Shown piece after piece: positions 8,144-17,143 of a stretch of DNA of 64,000 nucleotides. Both the position numbers and the translations under genes were made by a program. The stretch comes from Lysinibacillus contaminans. GTDB taxonomy: Bacteria > Bacillota > Bacilli > Bacillales_A > Planococcaceae. The stretch covers positions 2,170,001 through 2,234,000 of the forward strand of contig NZ_LGRV01000003.1 in NCBI RefSeq assembly GCF_001278945.1. The letters run 5' to 3'. How positions within the stretch are numbered: position 1 is the first letter of the stretch; each line of letters begins with the position of its first letter. Below the pieces are notes generated by a model. That model searched no databases, was not told the DNA's origin, and saw only the letters and a program-made list of their open reading frames with translations.

Positions 8144-8860
8144 ATGGATAATAATTCACAAAAAACAGCGGCAAGTAGTACTCCCGCTGAAGCTCGGTTA
8201 AAAATAGCGACCACTGCAATGGTCAGTAATCTGAATCTACACAGAACTGGGAATGGTGGAGATAAAGGCTCGACAGGTTTAATTAATTTGGAAGATGCAA
8301 AAAAAATTGTTGAAGAATGGCCTGCTACTTCTAAAATGGCGGCTGAAAATACAATTAATTTTTATGGACCACCAAATGAAGCAACTCCAAGCCGTCTAAT
8401 CTGGTATAACAATGGACCTTGGAAACGAACTATTGCCTTTCGCGATGAGGTACCCCATGATTTCCCTGAGCCTCATACTGATGTACTTGAACAATTCATT
8501 GATTATCATGTGCCAGCAGATAAAGTAGGATTAGTTGCCCAACTAGAAGGTAGTATCGTTATTGATCGTACAAAAGGTGAGGTTTCTGTCCACTGCGATA
8601 ATGAGGGTGCAAATACTCTCTCTCTAAATATGATGCATGAAATCGTTACAGGTAAACGTACTCCCGAAGAAGCAAGAACGTTTATCGCAAAGGAAATTGT
8701 TGAGTATGTATTAGGCCGTCCAGCACCATATGCCGAGAATTTCCAATTCAACTTACCTAAAGGAGAGCAGTGGGACACTGATATAACTATTGTGCAAGAT
8801 GAGGAATTGAATCAAGCAGTTTCTAAAATGAAACAAACACTTGGATTGAATAGTAATTAA
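8144..8860 (+). CDS. Hypothetical soluble protein, 238 aa
   Basis: I cannot place this protein in a family. ATG 8144 follows AGGAGGAG with good spacing. The first 45 residues are low in hydrophobics and Ser/Thr/Gly-rich (RTGNGGDKGSTG), then a compact domain follows: INLEDAKKIVEEWP, INFYGPPNEATPSRLIWYNN, WKRTIAFRDEVPHDFPEPH, VHCDNEGANTLSLNMMHEI, a helical stretch TPEEARTFIAKEIVEYVLG. There is no signal peptide or membrane segment. The mix suggests a folded cytoplasmic protein, perhaps enzyme-like, but no catalytic motif is known to me. It is monocistronic with a terminator 16 bases past the stop. Confidence 0.65.
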   Translation: MDNNSQKTAASSTPAEARLKIATTAMVSNLNLHRTGNGGDKGSTGLINLEDAKKIVEEWPATSKMAAENTINFYGPPNEATPSRLIWYNNGPWKRTIAFRDEVPHDFPEPHTDVLEQFIDYHVPADKVGLVAQLEGSIVIDRTKGEVSVHCDNEGANTLSLNMMHEIVTGKRTPEEARTFIAKEIVEYVLGRPAPYAENFQFNLPKGEQWDTDITIVQDEELNQAVSKMKQTLGLNSN

Positions 8861-8875
8861 AAGTTGGTTTAATAA

Positions 8876-8919
8876 AACAAGTGTCCTCTATTATAAAGGG
8901 CACTTGTTCTTTATTTTTA
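8876..8919 (+). terminator. Terminator of the 8144 gene
   Basis: The stem AACAAGTGTCC / GGGCACTTGTT (one G-T pair) has an 11-base loop and is followed by CTTTATTTTT. Confidence 0.85.
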
Positions 8920-9061
8920 TACCTTTTCATACAATTGGCTCAATCTATAAATTAAAATTGTTTGTTAAACTCCCCTATACAATTAGCCGAATAAACATCA
9001 TACATATTCACCCGCCTTCATTATACAAAAAAATACAATTACTCTGGCTTTATATTAAATA

Positions 9062-9104
9062 CTATAAATAAAAGCTGAACTAATTATTCAGGTTAGTTCA
9101 GCTT
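9062..9104 (-). terminator. Terminator of the two-component operon
   Basis: On the minus strand a 12-bp perfect stem AAGCTGAACTAA / TTAGTTCAGCTT with a 9-base loop is followed by TTATTTAT, about 120 bases past the histidine kinase stop. Confidence 0.75.
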
Positions 9105-9220
9105 AAAAATTTTCAATTTAAATATTTCACATTACATCAATAGTACTGGTTTATTATAGATTCAACTTACAAACATGACTTTTTTAAAATAAACGACAGT
9201 CAGGTTCTGTTTTTTCTAAT

Positions 9221-10249
9221 TCAATTGAAGTGATAGTAATTTCTCATTTTCGGAAAATGAATAGTGACGCTTGTGTACTTTCCTTCTTGGGATTGCATAG
9301 AAATATCATGCCCTAATTTCAAGGCCATTTGTTTTGCCAAATATAGTCCCATACCTGTGGATTTCGAATGACTTCTCCCATTTGTACCTGTGAAGCCTCT
9401 TTCAAATACACGATAAAGGTCTTCTTGCTTGATGCCAATGCCAGTATCTCGTATGACTAATCGTTTTTCTTTACTGTCTTCTTCTATCAAAACAGAGATA
9501 CCTCCGCCTTCAATTGTATACTTTAACGCGTTAGTGATGATTTGATTGATGATAAAAGCAAGCCATTTACTATCACTTTGTACAAAGTTCTCCCCTTCAT
9601 CCATTTGAAAACGAATTCTTTTGGTGATAAAGTACTTCGCATACTTTTTCACACTATTTTTGACGATGTTTTGTACCGAGACGTCCGTAATGAAATAATC
9701 TTTAGAAAAAGAATCAATGCGAGAATAATATAACGCTTGTTCCACATAATTATCAATCTTGCTCAGCTCATCTTCCAATTTATCGACAAGGAAGTCCGTT
9801 GTCTTGCCTGTACTGTTTTCCATCAATAAATGACTTGCAGCGATTGGCAGCTTTACTTCATGAATCCAGGACATGATGAAGTCTTGATGATCACGTTTTT
9901 CTAGTACTAGTTTTTGTAGCTGTTCCGCATGATGGGCATGTACTTTTTGGATTAGCTGGATGTATAAAGCTTGCTCATAGCTTTGGGGCTCAGGCATTGC
10001 TATGTGAAAATCCTCCTGTTTACTGTCGATTAAATTCTGCAACTTAAGGTAGAAGGAACGTCGATAATAATAGCCGATAATCACATACAAACTTGCAAAA
10101 AAGAAACAAAAAATATGCGTATAAAGAAGGTTTTGAGAAGCCAACTCCCAATCATCATTGACGATCATAATTAATGAAACAAAAAGCATCAAAATCACAT
10201 AGAGAGTGAGAAAAAATCGCTTATCTTTTAAATATTGAATAAAACTCAT
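9221..10249 (-). CDS. BceS-like intramembrane-sensing histidine kinase
   Basis: Membrane sensor kinase of 342 residues. Two hydrophobic segments (about 11-30 and 43-62) are separated by only about a dozen residues, the intramembrane-sensing layout in which the cognate ABC transporter, not an extracellular loop, detects the peptide. The phospho-acceptor is His130 in SWIHEVKLPI. The ATPase core shows INQIITNALKYT (N box), DTGIGI (G1) and STGMGLYLAKQM. It overlaps the response regulator gene by 4 bases (ATGA), implying translational coupling. By analogy with BceS it phosphorylates the partner regulator when BceAB-type transport flux signals bacitracin-like peptides; the actual inducer is unknown. 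Confidence 0.92.
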   Translation of the reverse strand: MSFIQYLKDKRFFLTLYVILMLFVSLIMIVNDDWELASQNLLYTHIFCFFFASLYVIIGYYYRRSFYLKLQNLIDSKQEDFHIAMPEPQSYEQALYIQLIQKVHAHHAEQLQKLVLEKRDHQDFIMSWIHEVKLPIAASHLLMENSTGKTTDFLVDKLEDELSKIDNYVEQALYYSRIDSFSKDYFITDVSVQNIVKNSVKKYAKYFITKRIRFQMDEGENFVQSDSKWLAFIINQIITNALKYTIEGGGISVLIEEDSKEKRLVIRDTGIGIKQEDLYRVFERGFTGTNGRSHSKSTGMGLYLAKQMALKLGHDISMQSQEGKYTSVTIHFPKMRNYYHFN

Positions 10250-10923
10250 TCAATCATATACCCGCTTCCCTTCTTCGTGGTGATGAACTGTTCTTTGCCA
10301 AGTTCCGCAATTTTCTTGCGTATACGTGCAATATTTACGGTTAACGTATTTTCATCTACAAATCTTTCATCCGCCCAAAGGCTACGCATAATTTTACTCC
10401 GACTTACGACACTTCCTCTATTCTTCATGAGAAGATGCAAAATAATTGTTTCGTTTTTACTTAACACCACTTTTTGATTTTCATAAGTGACTTCATAGTT
10501 TTTCAAGTTAAGTACCACACCATCATGCTCAATGACCGTTAGCTCAAGATCCTCTGTATACGCGTACGTACGTCGTAGAAGTGCATTGATTTTAGCCATT
10601 AAAACATCCAGATGGAAAGGTTTATTGATGAAGTCATCGCCTCCCATATTCATTGCCATCACCATATCCATTGGTGTATTACGAGAGGAAATAAAGAGTA
10701 TCGGTACTTTTGAAAATTCTCTTATTTTTTGACACCAGTAAAACCCGTCAAAGGATGGCAAGTTAATATCCATTAGCACAAGGTGAGGATTTTCCTGTAG
10801 AAAGATTTGTAGCACTTGGTCGAAATCATCTACTTTTACAAGCTCCAATCCCCATTTTTCGATTGTTTCTCCTATCATATCTCGAATTGTTTTTTCATCT
10901 TCTACAATCATAATTTTCATCAT
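10246..10923 (-). CDS. BceR-like OmpR-family response regulator
   Basis: DNA-binding response regulator of 225 residues. The receiver domain (about 1-115) has the acidic pocket VEDE, phospho-acceptor Asp52 in MDINLP, ISS at 78-80, and Lys101 in NKPFH. The winged-helix domain follows (about 130-225), with NETIILHLLMKNRGSVVSRSKI, LTVNIARIRKKI and the final wing TTKKGSGYMIE. It is the first gene of the pair and is divergent from the ABC transporter genes; the 224-base space between should carry its target operator. Its role, by family, is to switch on the adjacent transporter. Confidence 0.92.
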   Translation of the reverse strand: MMKIMIVEDEKTIRDMIGETIEKWGLELVKVDDFDQVLQIFLQENPHLVLMDINLPSFDGFYWCQKIREFSKVPILFISSRNTPMDMVMAMNMGGDDFINKPFHLDVLMAKINALLRRTYAYTEDLELTVIEHDGVVLNLKNYEVTYENQKVVLSKNETIILHLLMKNRGSVVSRSKIMRSLWADERFVDENTLTVNIARIRKKIAELGKEQFITTKKGSGYMIE

Positions 10924-11039
10924 TTTTCTCCTGAATGTATAGAGTAAGGTTAATTTGTGCTTGAGGTAGCATAGTTATGCAGTTCTCACAGCACTTCTCC
11001 CCATCATTATAGTGGAAAAATGAATTTCTGTAGTCAAAA

Positions 11040-11102
11040 TGACAGAACTGTAAGGTTAACGCTTAAACTGAAAGGTTACGGAAGTGTTGCGTGGTATAGA
11101 AT
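11040..11102 (+). promoter_or_regulatory. Candidate BceR-type operator and transporter promoter
   Basis: TGACA-GAAC-TGTAA at 11040-11053 fits the inverted repeat TNACA-N4-TGTAA that I recall for BceR-type regulators. Overlapping it, AACTGtAAGGTTA at 11046-11058 recurs as AACTGaAAGGTTA at 11066-11078, exactly 20 bases on, which would put both on one face of the helix. A -10-like TAGAAT is at 11097-11102, and no good -35 is present, as expected of an activated promoter. Confidence 0.5.
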
Positions 11103-11147
11103 AGAGCATGTAAAGAGAACACAACTTCGAAATTGGAGGAAATATAG

Positions 11148-11915
11148 ATGAAAACAATTGTAGAAACTACAAACATCAAAAAAGTATACGGAGATAGAGG
11201 ACAGACATTTACCGCATTGGACAATATAGATTTCACCGTTCGTGAAGGAGAATTTGTTGGTATTATGGGACCTTCGGGGGCTGGTAAATCGACACTTTTG
11301 AATATTTTGGCTACCATTGATAAACCCACATCAGGTGAAATATTGATTGATGGAACTAGCATATTAAACATGAGTGAAGATCAACTATCTGCATTCCGTC
11401 GTGACAAACTTGGTTTTATTTTTCAAGATTATAATTTGTTAGATACATTAACAGTAAGAGATAATATTATTTTGCCATTAGCATTAGCGAAAATGGATGT
11501 AATGGAAATCGATCGAAGAGTCTATGAAATAGCAGATCGCTTTGGGATTCTCTCCATCTTAGAGAAATATCCATATGAAATTTCAGGTGGGCAAAAACAG
11601 CGTACAGCTGCTTCTCGTGCGATCATATCGAATCCTAGCTTGATTTTAGCAGATGAGCCAACAGGTGCATTGGACTCTAAATCGGCGACAGACTTATTGG
11701 AGAGTTTGCAAGGTTTAAGTAATGAAGAGAAAGCAACCATATTAATGGTTACACATGATGCCTTTGCAGCGAGCTATTGCCAACGCGTGCTCTTTATTAA
11801 AGACGGTAACATATTCACGGAGCTTGCAAAAGGCAATACAACGCGCAAAGAATTCTTCAAAAAAATATTAGATGTATTATCTGTTCTTGGGGGTGGTGCA
11901 AGTGAACTTATTTAA
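11148..11915 (+). CDS. BceA-like ABC transporter ATP-binding protein
   Basis: Cytoplasmic ATPase of 255 residues in the MacB/LolD/BceA class. Walker A is GPSGAGKST (about 43-51), the Q loop lies in GFIFQDYNLLD, the signature is ISGGQKQR, Walker B is LILADEPTGALDS, and the switch His is in MVTHDAF. One signature residue deviates little from the family SGGQxQR. GGAGG before ATG 11148 supports the start. The stop overlaps the permease start by 14 bases. With the permease it forms a transporter that frees cell-wall precursors from peptide antibiotics and signals to the histidine kinase. Confidence 0.93.
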   Translation: MKTIVETTNIKKVYGDRGQTFTALDNIDFTVREGEFVGIMGPSGAGKSTLLNILATIDKPTSGEILIDGTSILNMSEDQLSAFRRDKLGFIFQDYNLLDTLTVRDNIILPLALAKMDVMEIDRRVYEIADRFGILSILEKYPYEISGGQKQRTAASRAIISNPSLILADEPTGALDSKSATDLLESLQGLSNEEKATILMVTHDAFAASYCQRVLFIKDGNIFTELAKGNTTRKEFFKKILDVLSVLGGGASELI

Positions 11916-13782
11916 CCTAGCCAGAAAAAATATTAAAGGCAATATAAACAACTATTTGCTTTACTTTTTCTCTATGGTTGTTTGTATCATCATCTTTTAT
12001 ACGTTTAATTCTCTGTTATACATTCCAGAAATTCAAAATGTCGACCCATTTTTGGATAGTACTATGTCACAAACCTCTTTCATTTTAATAGGGTTCATCA
12101 TCGTCTTTATTGGCTATTCGAATGCTTTTTTCACAAAAAAAAGGAAGAAAGAAGTCGGCTTGTACTCCCTACTTGGTGTAAAGAAAAAAACAATAGGACG
12201 TATGTTATTTTTTGAGAATATCATCATTGGCGCAATGACGTTATTAACAGGGCTCGTACTAGGTATCATTTTATCCAGATTGTCTGCTATGTTGCTGCTC
12301 AAGCTTTTGGGTGCCCCGATTGAAGTAAGTTTTAGTATTCCATTGGAAGCTATTTTAACAACGACACTTGTCTTTACAATGATTACTATTTTCACATCGG
12401 TTCAGTCGTATCTCTTAATTTACCGATTCCGATTGATTGAATTATTCCATGCAGAGAAAAAAGGCGAGAAAGTCCCAAAAGCCTCTTTCTTTTCTGCTAG
12501 CCTTGCGTTTGTATTACTAACAAGTAGTTATTGGTTGATGTTTAATGGCATGGCGATGCTTGCGATACCAATTGTGGTCATTGGTACTTATTTATTATTC
12601 CGCTCTTTGACAGTCTATCTGTTAAAACGTGCACAAAAGAAGAAGGCCAAGTACTATCACGGCATCAACATCATCGGTACTACTCACTTATTGTACCGAG
12701 TTAGAGGAAATGCACTGATGCTGACGATCATCGCTTTACTCATTACAGGCGCACTACCATACATTCAAGCAGCTTTTTCTGAATATGGTATGACTAAAAA
12801 AGAGGCTCGTAGCACAGCTCCGTATAGTTATATTTATCTTTCAAAGGATGAAGCGATTGATCAGCAAATCAATCGTATCATTACAAATGATAAAAACCAT
12901 CCAATTACCGAGCAACTCGATATCCCGATTATTTCAGTGAAAGGAACTACCGCAGCACCATTTCAAGACAATCATGATCTGTCCATTAACTTGATGGCTG
13001 AACAAACCTTTCACCAAGTGAAAAAAACAATGGATTTAGGGGATATACCACCATTATCTGGCGAACAAGCTATCGCTTTTAAATATTATTTCATACATCA
13101 ATCGGCTGCTGATTTTGAGGGACATGACATTGAAATTCCATTACCTCAAGGCAAGCAGACATTGACACTTGAAAAGCTCGAAAAAAAATCAGTACGACTA
13201 ACAGATGGTGAGGAGTTTTTATATCTTGTCGTTGATGACAAATTGTTTAGTGAAATGGCTGAAAATTTCCCGCCCATCACGTATAAAGCGTATGAAGTAG
13301 AAAATGAAAAAACAACAAAAGAAACATCTGAGACTTTACAAAAACTATCCGATGAAAACATGCAATTGCTGACGTATTATGACAAATATACATCAATAAA
13401 AGCATTCACAGGCATGAAAACGTTTATTGTCAGCTCGTTAGCATTAGTCCTCTTAGCCGCAACGGGAAGTATTATTTATTTCAAACAAATCTCAGAAGCA
13501 TATGCGGATCAAAACCGTTATGAGATTTTACGAAAAATAGGTGTAAATAAAAAGGAAGTAAGGTCAACAATAACCAAACAAACGCTATTTGTATTTATCT
13601 TGCCTTTACTGATTGGCATATTGAATGGAGGCATGTTACTTCTATCCATAGTGGTACAATATGATATGGACTTAATCGAAAATGTACTTTATTTCCTCTA
13701 TGCGGTCGCTGCCTATGGCGTCATCTATCTGATTTATTACGTATTAACTATTACGTCTTATAATCGCATTGTGAACAGGTAA
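11902..13782 (+). CDS. BceB-like ABC transporter permease
   Basis: Membrane permease of 626 residues with the BceB layout: one TM near the N-terminus (YLLYFFSMVVCIIIFYTF), groups of FtsX-type segments, a large extracellular domain (about 310-520) rich in charged residues, and a final three-TM bundle. The typical opening NLFNLARKNIKGNINNYLLY is present. GTG 11902 is chosen because GGGGGTGG lies just upstream and the protein then begins as the family does. It overlaps the ATPase gene by 14 bases. The large loop is where Bce-type transporters recognise the lipid II cycle intermediate-antibiotic complex. A bidirectional terminator follows four bases after the stop. Confidence 0.92.
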   Translation: MNLFNLARKNIKGNINNYLLYFFSMVVCIIIFYTFNSLLYIPEIQNVDPFLDSTMSQTSFILIGFIIVFIGYSNAFFTKKRKKEVGLYSLLGVKKKTIGRMLFFENIIIGAMTLLTGLVLGIILSRLSAMLLLKLLGAPIEVSFSIPLEAILTTTLVFTMITIFTSVQSYLLIYRFRLIELFHAEKKGEKVPKASFFSASLAFVLLTSSYWLMFNGMAMLAIPIVVIGTYLLFRSLTVYLLKRAQKKKAKYYHGINIIGTTHLLYRVRGNALMLTIIALLITGALPYIQAAFSEYGMTKKEARSTAPYSYIYLSKDEAIDQQINRIITNDKNHPITEQLDIPIISVKGTTAAPFQDNHDLSINLMAEQTFHQVKKTMDLGDIPPLSGEQAIAFKYYFIHQSAADFEGHDIEIPLPQGKQTLTLEKLEKKSVRLTDGEEFLYLVVDDKLFSEMAENFPPITYKAYEVENEKTTKETSETLQKLSDENMQLLTYYDKYTSIKAFTGMKTFIVSSLALVLLAATGSIIYFKQISEAYADQNRYEILRKIGVNKKEVRSTITKQTLFVFILPLLIGILNGGMLLLSIVVQYDMDLIENVLYFLYAVAAYGVIYLIYYVLTITSYNRIVNR

Positions 13783-13785
13783 TAC

Positions 13786-13839
13786 AAAAAGGGTTGTCGC
13801 AGAAAGTCAGGAAAACTGACTTTCTGGACAACCCTTTTT
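13786..13839. terminator. Bidirectional terminator between permease gene and glnA
   Basis: AAAAAGGGTTGTC-gc-AGAAAGTCAG, a short loop, CTGACTTTCT-g-GACAACCCTTTTT. It is a long stem with A-run and T-run at opposite ends, serving both convergent transcripts. Confidence 0.9.
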
Positions 13840-13841
13840 GA

Positions 13842-15176
13842 TTAATACATTTTTAGATATTGGTCGCGTTCCCATTGGTGTACTGTTGTTCGATACATAT
13901 CGAACTCGATCTCTTTTGCTTCTTTAAAGTTCGCGTAAATGTGCTCACCTAGAGCTTCTTGCGCCACTTTGTCTTTTGCAAGTAATGCTAAAGCATCGTC
14001 AAGTGCTGGTGGTAGATTATCAATACCGTTTGCTTGGCGCTCTTCTTCAGACATTACATAGATGTTGCGGTTAATTGCAGCTGGTGGTGTTAGTCTTTGA
14101 CGGATCCCTTCAAGGCCCGCTTCTAAAATAACAGCCATCGCTAAGTATGGGTTTGCTGCTGGGTCCACTGAACGAACTTCAACACGAGTAGAAAGACCAC
14201 GTGCAGATGGGATACGGATCAGTGGTGAACGGTTTTGAGCAGACCATGCTACGTAACATGGCGCTTCGTAACCAGGCACTAAGCGTTTATAAGAGTTAAC
14301 TGTTGGGTTTGTTACTGCCGTGAAACCTTGTACGTGTTTAAGAACACCCGCCATGAATTGCATAGCTGTTTCAGAAAGACCTAGTTCTGTTGATTCATCA
14401 TAAAATGCATTTTCTTTACCATTGAATAATGATACGTTGAAATGCATACCAGAACCTGCTTCGCCGTACAATGGTTTTGGCATGAACGTTGCATGTAAGC
14501 CATGTTTGCGTGCAATTGTTTTAACAACTAATTTGAATGTTTGGATATTATCACAAGCCGTGATCGCATCAGCATACTTGAAATCGATTTCGTGTTGGCC
14601 AGGTGCTACTTCATGGTGAGATGCTTCGATTTCAAAGCCCATTTCCTCTAGCTCTAACACGATATCGCGGCGGCAATTTTCACCAAGGTCAGTTGGTGCT
14701 AAATCGAAGTAACCACCGTGGTCGTTTACTTCTAAAGTTGGTTCGCCTTTTTCATCTAATTTGAATAAGAAGAATTCTGGCTCAGGCCCTAAGTTGAAGC
14801 TTGTGAAGCCCATATCTTCCATTTTCTTTAGAATACGCTTTAAGTTATTACGTGGGTCACCTGCGAATGGTTCGCCTTTTGCAGTGTAGACGTCACAGAT
14901 GAAACGTGCTACTTTCCCTTTATCAGAAGTCCAAGGGAACACTACGAAAGAATCTAAATCTGGAAATAGATACATATCTGATTCTTCGATACGAACGAAA
15001 CCTTCAATTGATGAGCCGTCAAACATCATTTTGTTGTCTAGTGCTTTGTCTAGTTGGCTTACAGGAATTTCAACGTTTTTAATCGTACCCAGAATATCCG
15101 TAAATTGTAGTCGAATAAAGCTTACATGTTTTTCTTCAATTAGACGCTTAATGTCCTCTTTTGTGTATTTACCCAC
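13842..15176 (-). CDS. glnA: Glutamine synthetase, type I
   Basis: Catalyses ATP-dependent condensation of glutamate and ammonia to glutamine; dodecameric and cytoplasmic. The 444-residue length matches B. subtilis GlnA. Landmarks are [30 protein letters not shown], the metal/glutamate site [32 protein letters not shown], and [12 protein letters not shown] 15176 is preferred: an AGGAG box lies 10 bases upstream, whereas the GTG at 15188 overlaps that box. It is second in a glnR-glnA operon, 52 bases after glnR, and is expected to be feedback-inhibited by glutamine and to activate GlnR's DNA binding, as in Bacillus. Confidence 0.97.
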   Translation of the reverse strand: MGKYTKEDIKRLIEEKHVSFIRLQFTDILGTIKNVEIPVSQLDKALDNKMMFDGSSIEGFVRIEESDMYLFPDLDSFVVFPWTSDKGKVARFICDVYTAKGEPFAGDPRNNLKRILKKMEDMGFTSFNLGPEPEFFLFKLDEKGEPTLEVNDHGGYFDLAPTDLGENCRRDIVLELEEMGFEIEASHHEVAPGQHEIDFKYADAITACDNIQTFKLVVKTIARKHGLHATFMPKPLYGEAGSGMHFNVSLFNGKENAFYDESTELGLSETAMQFMAGVLKHVQGFTAVTNPTVNSYKRLVPGYEAPCYVAWSAQNRSPLIRIPSARGLSTRVEVRSVDPAANPYLAMAVILEAGLEGIRQRLTPPAAINRNIYVMSEEERQANGIDNLPPALDDALALLAKDKVAQEALGEHIYANFKEAKEIEFDMYRTTVHQWERDQYLKMY

Positions 15177-15228
15177 AGTTTTCCACACTCCTATAAATTG
15201 TCTAGCTTATATCATTACCCGAATCTAA

Positions 15229-15603
15229 TTAATAGAATCGAGATAAATCACCTTGTCGGATGGACGATTTTTGCATGCGCTGTGCTTGACGCATTTCTTC
15301 GCGCATCACGCGACGTAGTTCAGTGTCGCTTAAATTTGTTTCTTCAGCTACGGCAGGATCTTGTTTTTTCGTGAAAATCTTTTTAATTTTCGCTATATTC
15401 ATACCCTGTTCCAAGTAATCTTTTATTTCAAGAAGAATATCGACGTCATTTAAAGAAAACATACGGCGATTGCCTTCTGTTCGGTGCGGCTCAATTAAAT
15501 GGTGTTCTTCATAATAACGAATTTGTCGCGCAGAAAGCTCGGTCAATTGCATCACGATACTCATAGATAATAACGGCATAGTTCGTCTAATTTCACGACT
15601 CAT
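15229..15603 (-). CDS. glnR: GlnR, MerR-family nitrogen repressor
   Basis: Represses its own operon and other nitrogen genes under nitrogen excess. It has 124 residues, close to the family's usual 135 or less. The MerR-type winged helix includes ARQIRYYEEHHLIEPHRTEGNRRMFS (split here as seen around residues 25-50), followed by a short dimer helix. The C-terminal tail ends RQGDLSRFY, the segment by which feedback-inhibited glutamine synthetase relieves autoinhibition in B. subtilis. GGAGGGG precedes ATG 15603. A perfect GlnR box and sigma-A promoter lie upstream, so autoregulation is well supported. Confidence 0.96.
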   Translation of the reverse strand: MSREIRRTMPLLSMSIVMQLTELSARQIRYYEEHHLIEPHRTEGNRRMFSLNDVDILLEIKDYLEQGMNIAKIKKIFTKKQDPAVAEETNLSDTELRRVMREEMRQAQRMQKSSIRQGDLSRFY

Positions 15604-15627
15604 TTAAGTCCCCTCCAATACCCGATT

Positions 15628-15656
15628 ATCATACAATGAAAAATTTTTACTGTCAA
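15628..15656 (-). promoter_or_regulatory. glnRA promoter
   Basis: On the minus strand TTGACA (15656-15651) and TATGAT (15633-15628) are 17 bases apart, upstream of the glnR ribosome site. Confidence 0.85.
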
Positions 15657-15662
15657 TGGAGA

Positions 15663-15679
15663 TGTAAGGTTTTCTTACA
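15663..15679. promoter_or_regulatory. GlnR/TnrA box
   Basis: TGTAA-GGTTTTC-TTACA matches the consensus TGTNA-N7-TNACA in every fixed position. It lies 6 bases upstream of the glnR -35 element, the arrangement expected of an autoregulatory GlnR site. Confidence 0.92.
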
Positions 15680-15713
15680 TGGTTTTTTCAGAAATTTTTC
15701 ACTAGACGAAGAA

Positions 15714-15757
15714 ATGTAAAAAAACTGTTCAAATTAAGTCTTTGAACAGTTTTTACA
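15714..15757 (-). terminator. Terminator of the ynbB-like gene
   Basis: On the minus strand AAACTGTTCAAA, a 7-base loop, TTTGAACAGTTT and further T, immediately past the stop of the gene at 15761. Confidence 0.85.
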
Positions 15758-15760
15758 TAT

Positions 15761-17011
15761 TTATTTTCGGATTTTTTGTACCGCGCTACAAATGGCAAAT
15801 TTCACGTGCTCGTACGTTAATCCACCTTGAATAAACGCAGTATATGGCGGACGAATTGGGCCATCTGCTGTTAACTCAATGCTAGAACCCTGAATAAACG
15901 TGCCAGCTGCCATAATTACATCATCCTCGTAGCCCGGCATGTACGCCGGTTCCGGTGCATAGTGCGCATTAATCGGTGAATTCGCTTGTATTTCACGACA
16001 AAAGGCTATCATCTGATCCGCTGTTTGGAATGATACCGATTGAATTAAATCTGTTCGGTGCGCGGCATAGCTTGGCGACGTAGTCATTCCGATTTCCTCT
16101 AGCATCGCGGATGTAAAAATGGCACCTTTTAACGCTTGAGACACCACATGCGGTGCTAAGAAGAAACCTTGGTAGAAATCGGCCAATGTATTTAAAGTTG
16201 CACCAGCTTCTGCACCAATGCCCGGTGATGTCATACGGTACGCACATTTTTCTACTAATTCAGCGCGACCTGCAATATAGCCACCAATTTTCGCTAAGCC
16301 ACCACCTGGATTTTTAATCAACGAGCCTGCCATTAAATCCGCACCGACTTCAGTTGGTTCCTGCGTCTCAACAAATTCACCATAGCAGTTATCGACAAAA
16401 ATAATCGCCTCAGGTGCAAGTTCACGTACCTTCGCACACATATCAGCAATTTGCTCAATTGTGAATGATGGGCGCGATGCATACCCCTTTGAGCGTTGAA
16501 TCGCAATCATTTTTGTATTCTGCGTAATCGCAGCCGCTACCCCGTCCCAGTCAATCTCCTGGTTATCAATTAAATCGACATGACTATAACCAATTTTATA
16601 ATCTTTTAAGGAACCTGTATCCTTGTCACCACCATCGACAATGGACTGCAGCGTATCATAGGGCTTCCCTGTAATGTACAGCAGCTCATCCCCTGGGCGT
16701 AAAACACCAAAAAGACTTAGCGTAATCGCATGCGTGCCAGAAATAATTTGCGGACGTACAATTGCCGCTTCCGCCCCAAATACTGTCGCATAAACACGCT
16801 CTAAATTATCACGGCCCTCATCATCGTAGCCATAACCATTCGATGGATGCATATGATAATCACTCACCTGATGCTTTCTAAATGCCGATAGTACCTTTTG
16901 CTGATTAAAAAATGCCATCTCCTCCACTTTCACATGGAAAGGGCGTACCTTCTCTTCTATTTGTGTGGCTAGAGCCAATGTTTCTTCTGTTAAATTGCTT
17001 GTAAAAGTCAT
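15761..17011 (-). CDS. ynbB: YnbB-like PLP enzyme (methionine gamma-lyase family)
   Basis: Cytoplasmic fold-type I PLP enzyme of 416 residues, in the group once called aluminium resistance proteins. Features are HMHPSNGYGYDDEGRDNLE, the cofactor-ring region QIISGTHAITLSLFGVLRPGD, the Asp contact in IIFVDNCYGEFVE, and the Schiff-base lysine in GSLIKNPGGGLAKIGGYIAG. The real substrate of YnbB is not established; a C-S lyase activity is inferred from the family. B. subtilis has ynbA(hflX)-ynbB-glnR-glnA; here ynbB is likewise next to glnR, but hflX is not upstream. GGAG precedes ATG 17011. It has its own terminator, so it is transcribed separately from glnRA. Confidence 0.9.
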   Translation of the reverse strand: MTFTSNLTEETLALATQIEEKVRPFHVKVEEMAFFNQQKVLSAFRKHQVSDYHMHPSNGYGYDDEGRDNLERVYATVFGAEAAIVRPQIISGTHAITLSLFGVLRPGDELLYITGKPYDTLQSIVDGGDKDTGSLKDYKIGYSHVDLIDNQEIDWDGVAAAITQNTKMIAIQRSKGYASRPSFTIEQIADMCAKVRELAPEAIIFVDNCYGEFVETQEPTEVGADLMAGSLIKNPGGGLAKIGGYIAGRAELVEKCAYRMTSPGIGAEAGATLNTLADFYQGFFLAPHVVSQALKGAIFTSAMLEEIGMTTSPSYAAHRTDLIQSVSFQTADQMIAFCREIQANSPINAHYAPEPAYMPGYEDDVIMAAGTFIQGSSIELTADGPIRPPYTAFIQGGLTYEHVKFAICSAVQKIRK

Positions 17012-17143
17012 TTGTTTCGTCTCCGTTTCAATTAGTTCTTCCCTATCTTATCAATTTGTACGCAAGCCTGCAAAAATTGCTATTGTTTCTGTTTGCTAGA
17101 TGCGCTAAGCTAGGGGCTAATTATTATAGTAGGAGTGAAAAGT

